Made by a program: the position numbers and the translations under genes. From assembly GCA_902464485.1 (NCBI GenBank), contig CABQJJ010000003.1, positions 44,283 to 108,282 on the forward strand: DNA of 64,000 nt, in the 5' to 3' direction. The notes below the pieces were generated by a model, which was not told the DNA's origin, searched no databases, and was given only the letters and a program-made list of their open reading frames with translations. Below are positions 1-7,994 of the stretch, one piece after another. Positions within the stretch are counted from its first letter, which is position 1; every line of letters starts with the position of its first letter. The DNA is from an uncultured Collinsella sp. (lineage in GTDB: Bacteria > Actinomycetota > Coriobacteriia > Coriobacteriales > Coriobacteriaceae).

Positions 1-207
1 CAGTATCGCATTTGCAAGGAGGTGCTCGACAGCTGCCGCCGCAACGAGTCCATCTCCAAGCTGGTCAAGGGCTTTATGATCGAGTCTTACCTTGAGGACG
101 GCAACCAGCCGGTCGACGGCGGCGTCTTTGGCAAGTCGATCACCGACCCGTGCCTGGGCTGGGAAAAGACCGACTACCTCATCCACGAGATCGCGGAGCG
201 GATTTAG
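1..207 (+). CDS. 3-deoxy-7-phosphoheptulonate (DAHP) synthase, class I, C-terminal part
   Basis: Partial gene cut by the window start; about 68 residues are visible in frame 1 up to a TAG. The visible end contains GFMIESYLEDGNQ and YGKSIT-like FGKSITDPCLGWEKT, the closing beta/alpha units of AroG/AroF-type DAHP synthases. The enzyme condenses phosphoenolpyruvate with erythrose-4-phosphate, the first step of the shikimate pathway, in the cytoplasm. The feedback-regulating N-terminal part lies outside the window, so the paralog cannot be assigned. A perfect hairpin starts right after the stop codon (208-233). Confidence 0.9.
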   Translation, partial: QYRICKEVLDSCRRNESISKLVKGFMIESYLEDGNQPVDGGVFGKSITDPCLGWEKTDYLIHEIAERI

Positions 208-353
208 TTACGCGGTTTTACCAAACCGCGTAACGGCTCGACGCTGCAAACCCGTCAGAGCGGCAATCTGCCTTTCAGCTTCGGCGGCATGACCAGAAGG
301 TCAATGCCGCCTCGCTTCAAGGCACCTTGCTCGCTCTGGCGGGCTTTCGCTGA
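208..353 (+). repeat. Structured dispersed repeat, copy 1
   Basis: Begins with a perfect 11-bp hairpin (208-218 with 223-233) directly after the DAHP synthase stop, then the linker GTAACGGCTCGACGCTGCA, then a ~110-bp core (241-352). The core is bounded by an inverted repeat AAACCCGTCAGAGCG / CGCTCTGGCGGGCTT and holds a strong internal hairpin GGCGGCATGACC-AGAA-GGTCAATGCCGCC plus two short ones. A copy with only about two changes in the core lies at 21934-22122 on the other strand. In both copies the element follows the 3' end of a gene in the same orientation. There is no T-run, so it is not a plain intrinsic terminator. No ORF fits it. Confidence 0.75.
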
Positions 354-421
354 CGTTTGCTCTACCTGCGGTGTTGGCGGGGTAGCTAATTTAGGATGGG
401 GCTCTTTTAGCTACCCGCAAA

Positions 422-479
422 GTAGTCATTGGGGACGTTCTTGTTTGACTAGTCGTTTAAGAACGTCCCCAACGACTAC
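422..479. repeat. REP-like palindrome with GGGGAC heads (TCATTGGGGACGTTCTT type)
   Basis: Arms GTAGTCATTGGGGACGTTCTT (422-442) and its near-complement (459-479) flank a 16-nt loop. The same sequence type recurs at 20284-20366, 57955-58038 and 59102-59143. A separate hairpin with GGGTAGCTAA arms lies just before it (about 379-418). The stretch 208-980 otherwise holds no believable gene. Confidence 0.7.
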
Positions 480-658
480 CCCTCGCGTATCGTATGCGCG
501 CCGGGCTTCGGGGGCCAGGCGCACTCTGTTAAACATGCCCTCGGGTCGCACGTTTCACTTCGAATCAATCATACAAGCCCCCCAATCTGTTCGGTTTCCC
601 CAGATTGTGAGCCCGCACACCCAAGCCGCACGGCCCGCCGTTCAGCTGAGACCTCCTG

Positions 659-683
659 CCAAAAAGGGACAGGTTTATTTTGG
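659..683. repeat. Short palindrome of the GGGACAGG type
   Basis: CCAAAA...TTTTGG ends surround GGGACAGGTTTA. This resembles the GGGAC-containing extragenic palindromes found elsewhere in the window (for example 13503-13535) and is probably a degenerate member of the same broad family. Confidence 0.4.
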
Positions 684-708
684 TAGGTTTTATCTGGGCA
701 AACGCCAA

Positions 709-741
709 CCGCCGCGAGAGAGCTGCCTTCTCTCGCGGCGG
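709..741. terminator. Perfect 13-bp GC-rich hairpin
   Basis: Arms at 709-721 and 729-741 (CCGCCGCGAGAGA and complement) with a 7-nt loop, followed by TCTTCT on the plus strand. The stem is strong but the U-tract is weak. It could be a weak terminator or another mobile palindrome. Confidence 0.45.
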
Positions 742-758
742 TCTTCTAGCAGAAAAAC

Positions 759-879
759 CAAGTGAGTAGGCTTTTTGCAGAAGGCCGAGCACACGCCAAA
801 ACGATATAGCTCTGACCTGCGGTTTTATTGAGTATTTGTCGCGATGTGCTCGGCAGGTTCAAAAAAGTCTACTCACTTG
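759..879. repeat. Long imperfect inverted repeat around a ~50-bp core
   Basis: Left arm 759-793 and right arm 843-879 share CAAGTGAGTAG, a run of T and GCCGAGCACA, with a few mismatches between. The core (about 794-842) is relatively AT-rich and has no ORF. The layout, about 36-bp arms around a short core, suggests a small non-autonomous mobile element or a large structured RNA. Confidence 0.55.
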
Positions 880-902
880 TATCTGAGACGCACCAGGTTG
901 GC

Positions 903-942
903 AAAAACCGCCGCGAAAGGGTCCCTGGTCCCTTCGCGGCGG
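903..942 (-). terminator. Intrinsic terminator of the ABC exporter operon
   Basis: Read on the minus strand, a CCGCCGCGAAGGG stem with its complement (one bulge) is followed by GGTTTTTGC. It lies about 40 bp past the stop codon of the permease at 981, where an operon terminator is expected. Confidence 0.8.
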
Positions 943-980
943 TCATACACCTCCGATTTTGCGACGATTTTACCCGCTTG

Positions 981-3182
981 TTACTCGCTGTAACGGGTAG
1001 CGATAGCGGCTCGCACCATGCCGGTGCTCATGAGGTAGGTCACCAGGAAGTAGCCGCCATAGGCCGCCAGGAAAATCGCACAGGTGAGGCCCACGGTGCC
1101 GCCGATGCTCATATTTCCGAATATGCTCACCAGCTCGATGATCACCTTAAGTGCCACAAAGGAGTGCGCCAGGCCCACTGCCAGCGGGAACAGGAAGAAC
1201 ACCGCTTGCTGCGCCATCACCGAATGACGAATCTGGCGGTCGTCACAGCCGATCTGTGCCAGTACACGATAGCTGCGGCTGCCGTCGGCCACATTGGAGA
1301 GCTGCTGGATCGACAGTATCGCCGCGCACGCAACGACCAGTACAAAGCCAATATAGATGGCCAGATAGCTAATCATGCCGTTCATCTGAGCCGCCTGCGT
1401 ATACATCTCGGAGCGCGTGATGAAGACTCCCCACGACCCCGGCTCCTTGCCGTCAACGAGCAAATCGTCGAGCAAGGTGTATTTAATGCTCTCGTCTGCC
1501 TCGGTCGTATCCATACCCTGTTTGTAATTAACGAGCAGATTACTGGAATACGGCTGCAGATTAAGCTGGGACAGCAGCTCATCGGCTACGACCACGGTGC
1601 CGGGATTGCTGCCCATCGCCGAGTTGGCGATGGCCGCCGTGTCCTCGTCCGCCTTATCGGTTGCGGGCTTGAGCGTATGCCCGCCCAAGGTAAGGGCATG
1701 GCCGCCAGCCATATACTTGGTGTACAGGTCGCTCAGCTCACCGCCCATATCACACGTGAGCAGATACTGGTCGCGGCCAATGCTCACCGGCTCCTCGCCC
1801 ATCATCTGGCGCAGTTTGTTGTACTGGCTCGCCGGCGTCACAAACAGACCCATCGCATCGGCGTTGCTTCCCTCGAGCGCCTTGGGAAGCTTTTTGCCCA
1901 TGGCCTTGCACATCTCGCCTGCCACCACCGAGGGGCCCGAGCCGCCAAGCGGGTAACTCAGATACGAATCGATCTGCACATGCTCACCGGCAACATCGGC
2001 GATATTGACCTTTTTGCCGGTCTCGTCGTTGTTGTCCGCCGACTTGCGCTCGCCATGCCATGCAGCGTACAAATCGACCGTTGCATCGGCCAGCACCATG
2101 CGATCGGCCTCAGACGGATTGACATACTCCTTGTAGTAGTCGAGCGTTTCGGGCGTGTAATAGACATACGTCTGAGACACGTCAACAGGGTTATAGCGCT
2201 CCAGATTCTCGTTCATCACGTTGGCGATCGACATACCGCAGGTCACCGAGGTAATGGCCAAAAACAGAATCATCGCGATGACGCCCATCGAAAAGCACAC
2301 CGTATTGACCTTGGCCGAAAGCTGACGCACGGTAAACATATTGAGGCCGCGCCAATACACGCTGCGCAGGCTCTGCAGCAGCTTGATGAGCATGCCCGAG
2401 AGTCCCCAGAACAGGGCAAAGGTGCCCACTGTAACCATAGCGGTCGTAATGCCAAACTGGTTCATGGCCTCTTGTAGCTTGCTGTCCGTCGCGGTTAGCG
2501 GGAACCCATCACGTAGCAGACGGTAATAGGCCACGCCCACAAGCGCCACGCCCACGGCAAAGATGGCAATCGCGATCCAGGGGTTGCGTGTCTTGATGCT
2601 CTCGTTGCGACGCTCGGCACCCATGAGCTCGATGAGTTTGGTACGACGCACAGCGCGAAGGTTCAGCAGTAGCGTGAGCACAAACATCACGAGCATGCAG
2701 GCAAGGGTCAGGTTGAACGCATGCACCGAGAAAAAGAAGTGGAAATTGGCGATCTGTGTCTTAAAGAGCGAGGCCGTAAAGAACGTCATGAGCTGGGAGA
2801 GTCCCACACCCAGCACAATGCCGGCGACAAAGGCCACGACCGATACTATCACGGTCTCGAGCGCCATGATCGTGGCGACGCGCCCGCGCCCCATGCCGAG
2901 CACCTGGTACAGGCCAAACTCCTTCTTACGGCGTTTCATGATGAAGTTATTGGCATACACCATCAAAAAGGCCATGACACCGGCCAAAAAGTACGTCAGG
3001 TAGCCGAGCATGCTGCCCATAACCTGCGCCAAGCCCTCTTCATCGATTCCGGCGATGTCGACCTGCATCGAGATGGTGTTAAAGGCATAGAAGACCGTGA
3101 CGCCCAGGGTGAGCGTCAAAAGATAGACGAGGTAGTCGCGGCCGGCGCGGCGGACGTTGCCCCAAACGAGTTTACAGAGCAT
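981..3182 (-). CDS. FtsX/BceB-type ABC transporter permease
   Basis: About 733 residues, a polytopic membrane protein. An N-terminal hydrophobic helix and a cluster of helices carry the FtsX motif KRRKKEFGLYQVLGMGRGR. A large extracytoplasmic region of roughly 200 residues follows, then the C-terminal helices. This layout matches BceB-like permeases of antimicrobial-peptide resistance exporters rather than lipoprotein exporters. The ATPase gene lies immediately upstream and overlaps it by 11 bp, so the two are co-translated. I prefer the ATG at 3182 over a GTG at 3194 because a GAGGG-like ribosome site precedes it at a suitable distance. No BceRS-type two-component system is adjacent. The substrate is unknown. 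Confidence 0.85.
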   Translation of the reverse strand: MLCKLVWGNVRRAGRDYLVYLLTLTLGVTVFYAFNTISMQVDIAGIDEEGLAQVMGSMLGYLTYFLAGVMAFLMVYANNFIMKRRKKEFGLYQVLGMGRGRVATIMALETVIVSVVAFVAGIVLGVGLSQLMTFFTASLFKTQIANFHFFFSVHAFNLTLACMLVMFVLTLLLNLRAVRRTKLIELMGAERRNESIKTRNPWIAIAIFAVGVALVGVAYYRLLRDGFPLTATDSKLQEAMNQFGITTAMVTVGTFALFWGLSGMLIKLLQSLRSVYWRGLNMFTVRQLSAKVNTVCFSMGVIAMILFLAITSVTCGMSIANVMNENLERYNPVDVSQTYVYYTPETLDYYKEYVNPSEADRMVLADATVDLYAAWHGERKSADNNDETGKKVNIADVAGEHVQIDSYLSYPLGGSGPSVVAGEMCKAMGKKLPKALEGSNADAMGLFVTPASQYNKLRQMMGEEPVSIGRDQYLLTCDMGGELSDLYTKYMAGGHALTLGGHTLKPATDKADEDTAAIANSAMGSNPGTVVVADELLSQLNLQPYSSNLLVNYKQGMDTTEADESIKYTLLDDLLVDGKEPGSWGVFITRSEMYTQAAQMNGMISYLAIYIGFVLVVACAAILSIQQLSNVADGSRSYRVLAQIGCDDRQIRHSVMAQQAVFFLFPLAVGLAHSFVALKVIIELVSIFGNMSIGGTVGLTCAIFLAAYGGYFLVTYLMSTGMVRAAIATRYSE

Positions 3183-3957
3183 CGGAGCCCTCACCGCCCA
3201 TCATGGCAACGACCTCCATAATGCGGTCGAAGAACTCTCGGCGGTCGGTGTCGCCGCGGCGCAGCTCGGTGAAGATCTTGCCGTCGCGGATAAACAGCAC
3301 ACGGCTCGTGTAGCTGGCGGCAAAGCTGTCGTGCGTGACCATGAGCACCGTGGCGCGCAGGCGGCGGTTAAGGGCCTCCAGGCTCTCGAGCAGCAGGCGA
3401 GCGCTCTTGGAATCGAGGGCGCCGGTGGGTTCGTCGGCCATGATCATAGTGGGGTCGGTGACGAGTGCGCGAGCCGCGGCAACGCGCTGCTGCTGACCGC
3501 CGGACATCTGGTAGGGATACTTATCGAGCACCTGACTGATAGACAGACGCGCAGCCACATCCTGCACGCGGGTCGAGATCTCTGCCGAGTTCGTGCGGGC
3601 GATGGTGAGCGGCAGGGCAATGTTCTCGCGTGCTGTGAGCGTATCGAGCAGGTTGGAGTCCTGGAAGATAAAGCCCAGCTCCTCGCGGCGGAACTGCGAG
3701 AGCTTGGCCTGCTTCATGCGCGTAACGTCCTGCCCGTTGATGCGGATGGCGCCGCTCGTGGCGCTATCGATGGTCGAGACGCAGTTGAGCAACGTCGACT
3801 TGCCCGAGCCCGAGGCGCCCATGATGCCAACAAATTCGCCGCGGTTGACGGTAAAGCTGACGTCGTTGAGCGCGCGGGTCACGTTGCCCAGCGCTCCATA
3901 TACCTTTTCGAGATGCGCGACCTCCAGTACCGGGGTCGCCATGTGCGTGGTTTGCAT
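3172..3957 (-). CDS. ABC transporter ATP-binding protein (BceA/MacB type)
   Basis: 261 residues with Walker A GASGSGKST, signature SGGQQQR, Walker B MIMADEPTGALDS and an H-loop in VTHDSFAA. The IFQDSNLLDTLTARENI Q-loop region and overall length match the MacB/LolD/BceA group. It supplies ATP hydrolysis to the permease encoded downstream. The ATG at 3957 is preceded by GAAAGGAC. Together they form a two-gene operon ended by the terminator at 903-942. Likely roles are export or detoxification of a peptide antibiotic; the cargo cannot be read from sequence. Confidence 0.9.
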   Translation of the reverse strand: MQTTHMATPVLEVAHLEKVYGALGNVTRALNDVSFTVNRGEFVGIMGASGSGKSTLLNCVSTIDSATSGAIRINGQDVTRMKQAKLSQFRREELGFIFQDSNLLDTLTARENIALPLTIARTNSAEISTRVQDVAARLSISQVLDKYPYQMSGGQQQRVAAARALVTDPTMIMADEPTGALDSKSARLLLESLEALNRRLRATVLMVTHDSFAASYTSRVLFIRDGKIFTELRRGDTDRREFFDRIMEVVAMMGGEGSDAL

Positions 3958-4105
3958 ACCGAGTCCTTTCTTGCGATTAGTCTACGGCATCTATAGTCGC
4001 AAGAAGCCGAGTCGGCTACCATCGATATGACTTACGCTTGCCTTACCGTTGTGTAAGGTACGGGTAGCCGCCCTGCCACGTGTTGATGTTGAGAGAGGAC
4101 TCCTG

Positions 4106-5083
4106 TTGAAGACTGTTCATGTTGCCGCTGGAATCATTCGCAAGGAAGGATCTGACGAGCTGCTTGCCGTGCAGCGCGGCTATGGCGACATGCAGGGACT
4201 TTGGGAGTTCCCCGGTGGCAAGCTCATGCGCGGCGAGACGCCCGAGGACGCCGTACGCCGCGAACTCATGGAGGAGCTGCAGGTCAAAGTCATCAACCTG
4301 CGTGATTTCTACACCGTTGAGTATGACTACCCCGATTTTCATCTCTCCATGGAGTGCTACTACTGCTCGCTCGCCGATGAATCCGATGAACCTCAGAAGC
4401 ACGACCGCCAGCTCGATATCCGCTGGATTCCGCGCACCTCGCTTGCCACGGTGGAATGGATGCCCGCCGACAAGGGGCTCATTGATGCCCTGATTGAGCT
4501 GAAGGAAGACCGGCTCGAGGCTAACGGCGCCGAGGCCACCGCGGCAGACGAATCTGCTACCAAGCCCAAACGTAAACCTAAGCGCCGCAGCAAAAAGCGC
4601 CCCAAGCCCGGCCTGCTGGACGGCATCGACACTTCGGACCTTTCCGCCGACGAGCGCGAACTGGTGCGCCGTCGCGCCGCCATCAAAAAGTCCATGAAGG
4701 GCAACAAACGCGCCAACACCAAGCCCGAGCTGCTCGTACGACAGCGCCTGCGCGCAGCGGGCCTTACGGGTTATCGCTTGGAATGGAAGGTGCCCGGAAA
4801 ACCCGACATCGCCTTTCCCGGACGCAAGATCGCCATCTTCGTCAACGGCTGCTTTTGGCACCGCTGCCCTAAGTGCAATCCGAGCCAGCCCAAGCGCAAT
4901 GTTGAGTTTTGGGAGGCAAAGTTCCGTCGCAACGTCGAGCGCGACCGCGCTGCCGTGGCAGCACTCACTCAAATGGGCTGGACACCCATAACCATCTGGG
5001 AATGCGAACTCAAAAAGGACCGCATCGATGCCACCATGGAAAAGGTCATCGAGCAGGTGCGCGCCGCAGAGCCGCAACGCTAG
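4106..5083 (+). CDS. Nudix hydrolase fused to Vsr-type very-short-patch repair endonuclease
   Basis: 325 residues from a TTG start at 4106, chosen because GAGAGAGGA lies just upstream and the Nudix fold begins at once (VHVAAGII). Residues 1-135 form a MutT/NudG-like domain; the Nudix box at 38-60 keeps GX5EX7REUXEE, with only the late Gly replaced by Gln. Residues 152-168 are a Lys/Arg-rich linker. Residues 195-320 match Vsr: NTKPELLVRQRL, GKPDIAFP with the catalytic-type Asp at 234, FVNGCFWHRC with zinc-type Cys/His, VEFWEAKF and a closing WEC. Vsr nicks beside T:G mismatches left by 5-methylcytosine deamination. No cytosine methylase is in the window. The fusion is read as one open frame with no sign of frameshift. 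Confidence 0.9.
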   Translation: MKTVHVAAGIIRKEGSDELLAVQRGYGDMQGLWEFPGGKLMRGETPEDAVRRELMEELQVKVINLRDFYTVEYDYPDFHLSMECYYCSLADESDEPQKHDRQLDIRWIPRTSLATVEWMPADKGLIDALIELKEDRLEANGAEATAADESATKPKRKPKRRSKKRPKPGLLDGIDTSDLSADERELVRRRAAIKKSMKGNKRANTKPELLVRQRLRAAGLTGYRLEWKVPGKPDIAFPGRKIAIFVNGCFWHRCPKCNPSQPKRNVEFWEAKFRRNVERDRAAVAALTQMGWTPITIWECELKKDRIDATMEKVIEQVRAAEPQR

Positions 5084-5336
5084 GAACGAGCCGTCCACAC
5101 GCCCCACACAGGCGAGCTACATCCGCGCCACAAACCTTAGAAAGCCCTTAAGCTCAAACCTTTCAAGAGTGTTACTCGATAGCTTTGACCTGCGATTTCA
5201 TCACAACGTCAAACCTCATTAAGCTTTTCTTTAGCGCTTCTTTGCAGCAGCCGCGGCATAATACTGCCAACGCACGGGACCTAGCAGCAGACCCCGTGCG
5301 CAACCTTTTGGTGGACATCGAGGAGGCCGCATAAGC
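5084..5336. other. Intergenic region with a possible leader hairpin
   Basis: No gene is visible. A hairpin with GCACGGG / CCCGTGC arms lies near 5272-5302, upstream of the small candidate ORF at 5337. Confidence 0.4.
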
Positions 5337-5546
5337 ATGCATTCTTCCAATGACGCAGTACAGCAGCCATCCCTAAAACATGCAGACCTTTTCTCCTTCC
5401 CCCCGACACAGAGAAACGGCCTCCTCGACTCCCCAACCCCAAAACCCAGACGCTCAACCGATCAGAATCTCAACTTGCGAGCATCGTTCGAAAAGCTCCA
5501 AGCATCCCTAGACAAAACCTTCCCCAACCAAGCCCGGGCATACTAA
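5337..5546 (+). CDS. Small hypothetical protein (doubtful)
   Basis: 69 residues with an ATG preceded by GAGGAGG about ten bases upstream. The product is polar, rich in Ser, Pro, Asn and Gln, with no hydrophobic segment and no recognisable domain; its end (SFEKLQASLDKTF) could be a short helix. The good ribosome site is the main argument for it. The unusual composition, the isolation and the flanking repeats argue against it. Confidence 0.25.
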   Translation: MHSSNDAVQQPSLKHADLFSFPPTQRNGLLDSPTPKPRRSTDQNLNLRASFEKLQASLDKTFPNQARAY

Positions 5547-5591
5547 TCCCCCATCAACAAAGAAGCCCTCGCGCACCATCCTTTCCGCCCC

Positions 5592-5707
5592 AACGCCACA
5601 AGGGCGATCGAGCAGGACGGCTTGGGCGGGTCCCCGTACTTAGTTTCCAAAATCATTCCGCAGCGCAAAGGCTTCTTGTTATTTCAGACCTAACGCCACA
5701 AGGGCGA
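5592..5707. repeat. Two ~100-bp imperfect direct repeats
   Basis: AACGCCACAAGGGCGA occurs at 5592-5607 and again at 5692-5707. The sequence after each copy is also related (a TGGG-GGG stretch, then CTTAGTT-CC-AATC-TTCC). The second unit runs into the long inverted repeat at 5729-5854. No ORF is associated. Confidence 0.6.
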
Positions 5708-5728
5708 CGACCTCGAGTAGGTCAACCT

Positions 5729-5854
5729 GGGAGGGACGAGGGCTTAGTTCCCCAATCTTTCCACAGGGGGGCAAAAAGCCTCGCCGCACGAAGTGCGCAG
5801 CGAGGCTTTTTGCATGCCCGAGGACGATTGGGGAACTAAGCCCTCGTCCCTCCC
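5729..5854. repeat. Perfect 29-bp inverted repeat enclosing a terminator
   Basis: The arm at 5729-5757 is exactly complementary to 5826-5854 (core CTTAGTTCCCCAATC). Nested inside is a bidirectional terminator hairpin (5771-5813). On the minus strand the structure begins about 33 bp past the aldolase stop codon. Confidence 0.8.
5771..5813 (-). terminator. Bidirectional intrinsic terminator after the aldolase gene
   Basis: Arms GCAAAAAGCCTCGC (5771-5784) and GCGAGGCTTTTTGC (5800-5813) with an extra inner CGCAC/GTGCG stem. There are T-runs on both strands. The minus-strand reading ends transcription of the gene at 5888-6745. Confidence 0.85.
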
Positions 5855-5887
5855 CGGGATATGTAGCGAGTCGGAGTACCCTTGCTG

Positions 5888-6745
5888 TTACTCTGCTTTG
5901 CCCACAGAGTTGAGGTTGGTCATGCGGATCTTAACCAGCTCGGTGATCTCGCGCATGCCCTCCTTGGCCGGCTTCTTGGGATCGAAGCAGGCGGGATTCT
6001 CGGCCATGTAGGCCATGAAGCCCTTGGTGTAGGCCTGACGCAACTCGGTGGCGTAGTTAACCTTGCAGATGCCGTTCTTCACAGCCTCGGCAACCTGCTC
6101 ATCGGGCACACCGGAGGTGCCGTGCAGAACCAGCGGCACGTCGACGGCGTCGCGGATGGCCTTGACCACGGACTGCTCAATGTGCGGATCGCTCGTGTAC
6201 ACACCGTGGCTGGTGCCAACGCCAATGGCCAGCGAGGTGCAGCCGGTACGCTCGACGAACTCCTTGGCCTCGGCCGGATCGGTGTAGGGGCTCTCGCCCT
6301 CAACCGCGGGACCGTCGTCCTCCTTGCCGCCAACCTTGCCGAGCTCAGCCTCAACGGGCACACCCATGGCGCGGCCAGCATCGGCGACGGACTTGGTCAG
6401 AGCGATGTTGTCCTCGAAAGACTCGTGCGAACCGTCGATCATAACGGAGGTGTAGCCCGTGCGGAAAGCCTGCATGCAGCGGTCATAGCCATCGCCGTGA
6501 TCGAGGTGCAGAGCGACGGGCACGGAAGCGCGCTCGGCGGCAGCCTTGACCATGCCGTAGAAGTAGTCCAGACCAGCGGTCTTGATGGTGCCCGGGGTGG
6601 TCTGCATGATGACGGGGGACTTGGTCTCCTCGGCAGCGGCCAGAACGGCCATAACAAACTCGAGGTTCTCGACATTGAACGCGCCGACAGCATAGTGACC
6701 GGCCTGAGCGTCCTTGAGCATCTTTTCGGTGGTAACAAGTGCCAT
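5888..6745 (-). CDS. Class II tagatose/fructose-bisphosphate aldolase
   Basis: 285 residues from MALVTTEKML; the ATG at 6745 follows GAGAGGAG, and the longer upstream frame has no ribosome site. Zinc-binding motifs of class II aldolases are present: HLDHGD near residue 83, GVGTSHGVY near 180 and LVLHGTSGV near 208. The GatY/KbaY-like length and the DeoR neighbour fit cleavage of tagatose-1,6-bisphosphate or fructose-1,6-bisphosphate to dihydroxyacetone phosphate and glyceraldehyde-3-phosphate. The window holds lacA, lacB and lacC but no class I lacD, so this is the best candidate for that step. Sequence alone does not separate the tagatose and fructose forms. Confidence 0.85.
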   Translation of the reverse strand: MALVTTEKMLKDAQAGHYAVGAFNVENLEFVMAVLAAAEETKSPVIMQTTPGTIKTAGLDYFYGMVKAAAERASVPVALHLDHGDGYDRCMQAFRTGYTSVMIDGSHESFEDNIALTKSVADAGRAMGVPVEAELGKVGGKEDDGPAVEGESPYTDPAEAKEFVERTGCTSLAIGVGTSHGVYTSDPHIEQSVVKAIRDAVDVPLVLHGTSGVPDEQVAEAVKNGICKVNYATELRQAYTKGFMAYMAENPACFDPKKPAKEGMREITELVKIRMTNLNSVGKAE

Positions 6746-7079
6746 GAGCGTTTGCTCCTCTCCCTCGCCCGCATCTGGACATCGGGCATAGTTGTTCACA
6801 AGGCGTTTTACCTTGCGTTTTGCTACGCTCATTGTATGCAAATCGAACGTTATAGATGTGCGGGACAACGCCCTTTCGCGAGCCTGGATCGTCAAATTTG
6901 AAAAGCAAACGGAAGATATCGAGGTCCAGCGCCTGTGTTCGTTATTGAGTTTTAGATGTTGAGTTCCTTTCTTTTATAGAAAAGATAAGTAAACGAAAAC
7001 TGTTTTCTTATTAAAAAAGAAAATGAACGAAAATAGAGTCAACACAATTCCTGCAAATTTAGCCGAGAATGGAGCAAAC

Positions 7080-7883
7080 ATGGCCCAAGCTACCAACCGT
7101 GCTTTTGCCGATGAACGTCGCGCGGCCATCATGGATATGCTCGAGCACAGCGCATCTGTTCAGGTGGCAGAAATTGCCCAGACCTTTGGCGTGTCCTCCG
7201 TCACCGCCCGCGCCGACCTGGACGCGCTCGCCGAAGCAGGCAAGCTGCGCCGCACACATGGTGGTGCCGTATCACTCCACAAACGCCTGACCGTCTCCAC
7301 GCAGGATCGCCGAATCAATGTCAACGTCGCCGCCAAGCAGGCCATCGCGCAAAGCGCCATCGAGCTCGTCAATGACGGCGACACGCTGCTCGTAGACTCG
7401 GGCACCACAGCGCTCGAGTTCGTCCGACTCCTCGATCAGCGCGACGGCATTACCGTTATCACGGCCGACATTACCATCGCCGATTATATCGACGAGAGTA
7501 TGCCGTCGGTCGATGTCGTCATGCTGGGAGGGGCGTTGCGCAAGGGTCATCGCTATCTGTATGGCCCCCTCACCATGCAAGCGCTCCAAATGGTCCATGC
7601 CGACCTGGCCGTCATGTGCCCCGGCGCCTTTGTCCCCGACTGTGGCTTTACCACCGACTTTCCGCAGATGGCAGAGACCAAGGCAGCCATGATCGGTGCC
7701 GCCCGCAAAAGCGTGGCGCTCATGGACGCCAGTAAAGTCAACGGTCGCGGCATGTACCGTTTTGCCAAGCTGACCGATGTCGAAACGATTGTGATGGACC
7801 ACGACTCGAATGGCGCTGTTTCCAACTCAATCGCTCGGATCAACGACGACACCCGGCCAATCCTCATCATCGCCAACCCTTAA
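7080..7883 (+). CDS. DeoR-family transcriptional regulator
   Basis: About 267 residues. The ATG at 7080 is chosen because GGAG precedes it; an earlier in-frame ATG at 7023 lacks a ribosome site. The N-terminal winged helix-turn-helix (VQVAEIAQTFGVSSVTARADLDALAEAGKLRRTHGGAV) is followed by the sugar-phosphate sensor domain with VDSGTTALEF and SKVNGRGMYRFA. It is divergent from the aldolase gene and probably controls it, sensing a phosphorylated sugar. The AT-rich 6900-7020 interval between them should hold the operator. Confidence 0.85.
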   Translation: MAQATNRAFADERRAAIMDMLEHSASVQVAEIAQTFGVSSVTARADLDALAEAGKLRRTHGGAVSLHKRLTVSTQDRRINVNVAAKQAIAQSAIELVNDGDTLLVDSGTTALEFVRLLDQRDGITVITADITIADYIDESMPSVDVVMLGGALRKGHRYLYGPLTMQALQMVHADLAVMCPGAFVPDCGFTTDFPQMAETKAAMIGAARKSVALMDASKVNGRGMYRFAKLTDVETIVMDHDSNGAVSNSIARINDDTRPILIIANP

Positions 7884-7891
7884 ACCAAGAC

Positions 7892-7922
7892 CACCACAAA
7901 GGGGATAGGCACCTTTGTGGTG
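7892..7922. repeat. REP-like palindrome CACCACAAAGG / CCTTTGTGGTG
   Basis: Perfect 11-bp arms around GGATAGGCA, lying just after the DeoR stop codon. A close relative in opposite orientation lies at 13503-13535. Confidence 0.65.
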
Positions 7923-7933
7923 AAAATAATAAA

Positions 7934-7970
7934 GCCGTGTAGGCGAAGAGAAGCTCTCCCCCTACACGGC
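7934..7970 (-). terminator. Terminator between convergent DeoR and PTS IIB genes
   Basis: GCCGTGTAGG arms at 7934-7943 and 7961-7970. On the minus strand the stem is followed by TTTATTATTTT. It lies about 25 bp past the IIB stop codon. Confidence 0.7.
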
Positions 7971-7994
7971 AAATCGAAAACGATTTAGCTCGAG

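Noticed and set aside
289..765. Plus-strand ORF of 158 residues after DAHP synthase
   Set aside because: It is composed of palindromic repeats and hairpins, and has no ribosome site.
828..2477. 549-residue plus-strand ORF
   Set aside because: Lies opposite the ABC permease and extends into the repeat region. The permease frame has clear FtsX motifs and membrane helices.
4106..5083. A type II restriction-modification or Dcm system around Vsr
   Set aside because: No methylase or restriction enzyme gene lies on either side; neighbours are an ABC exporter and a repeat-rich gap.
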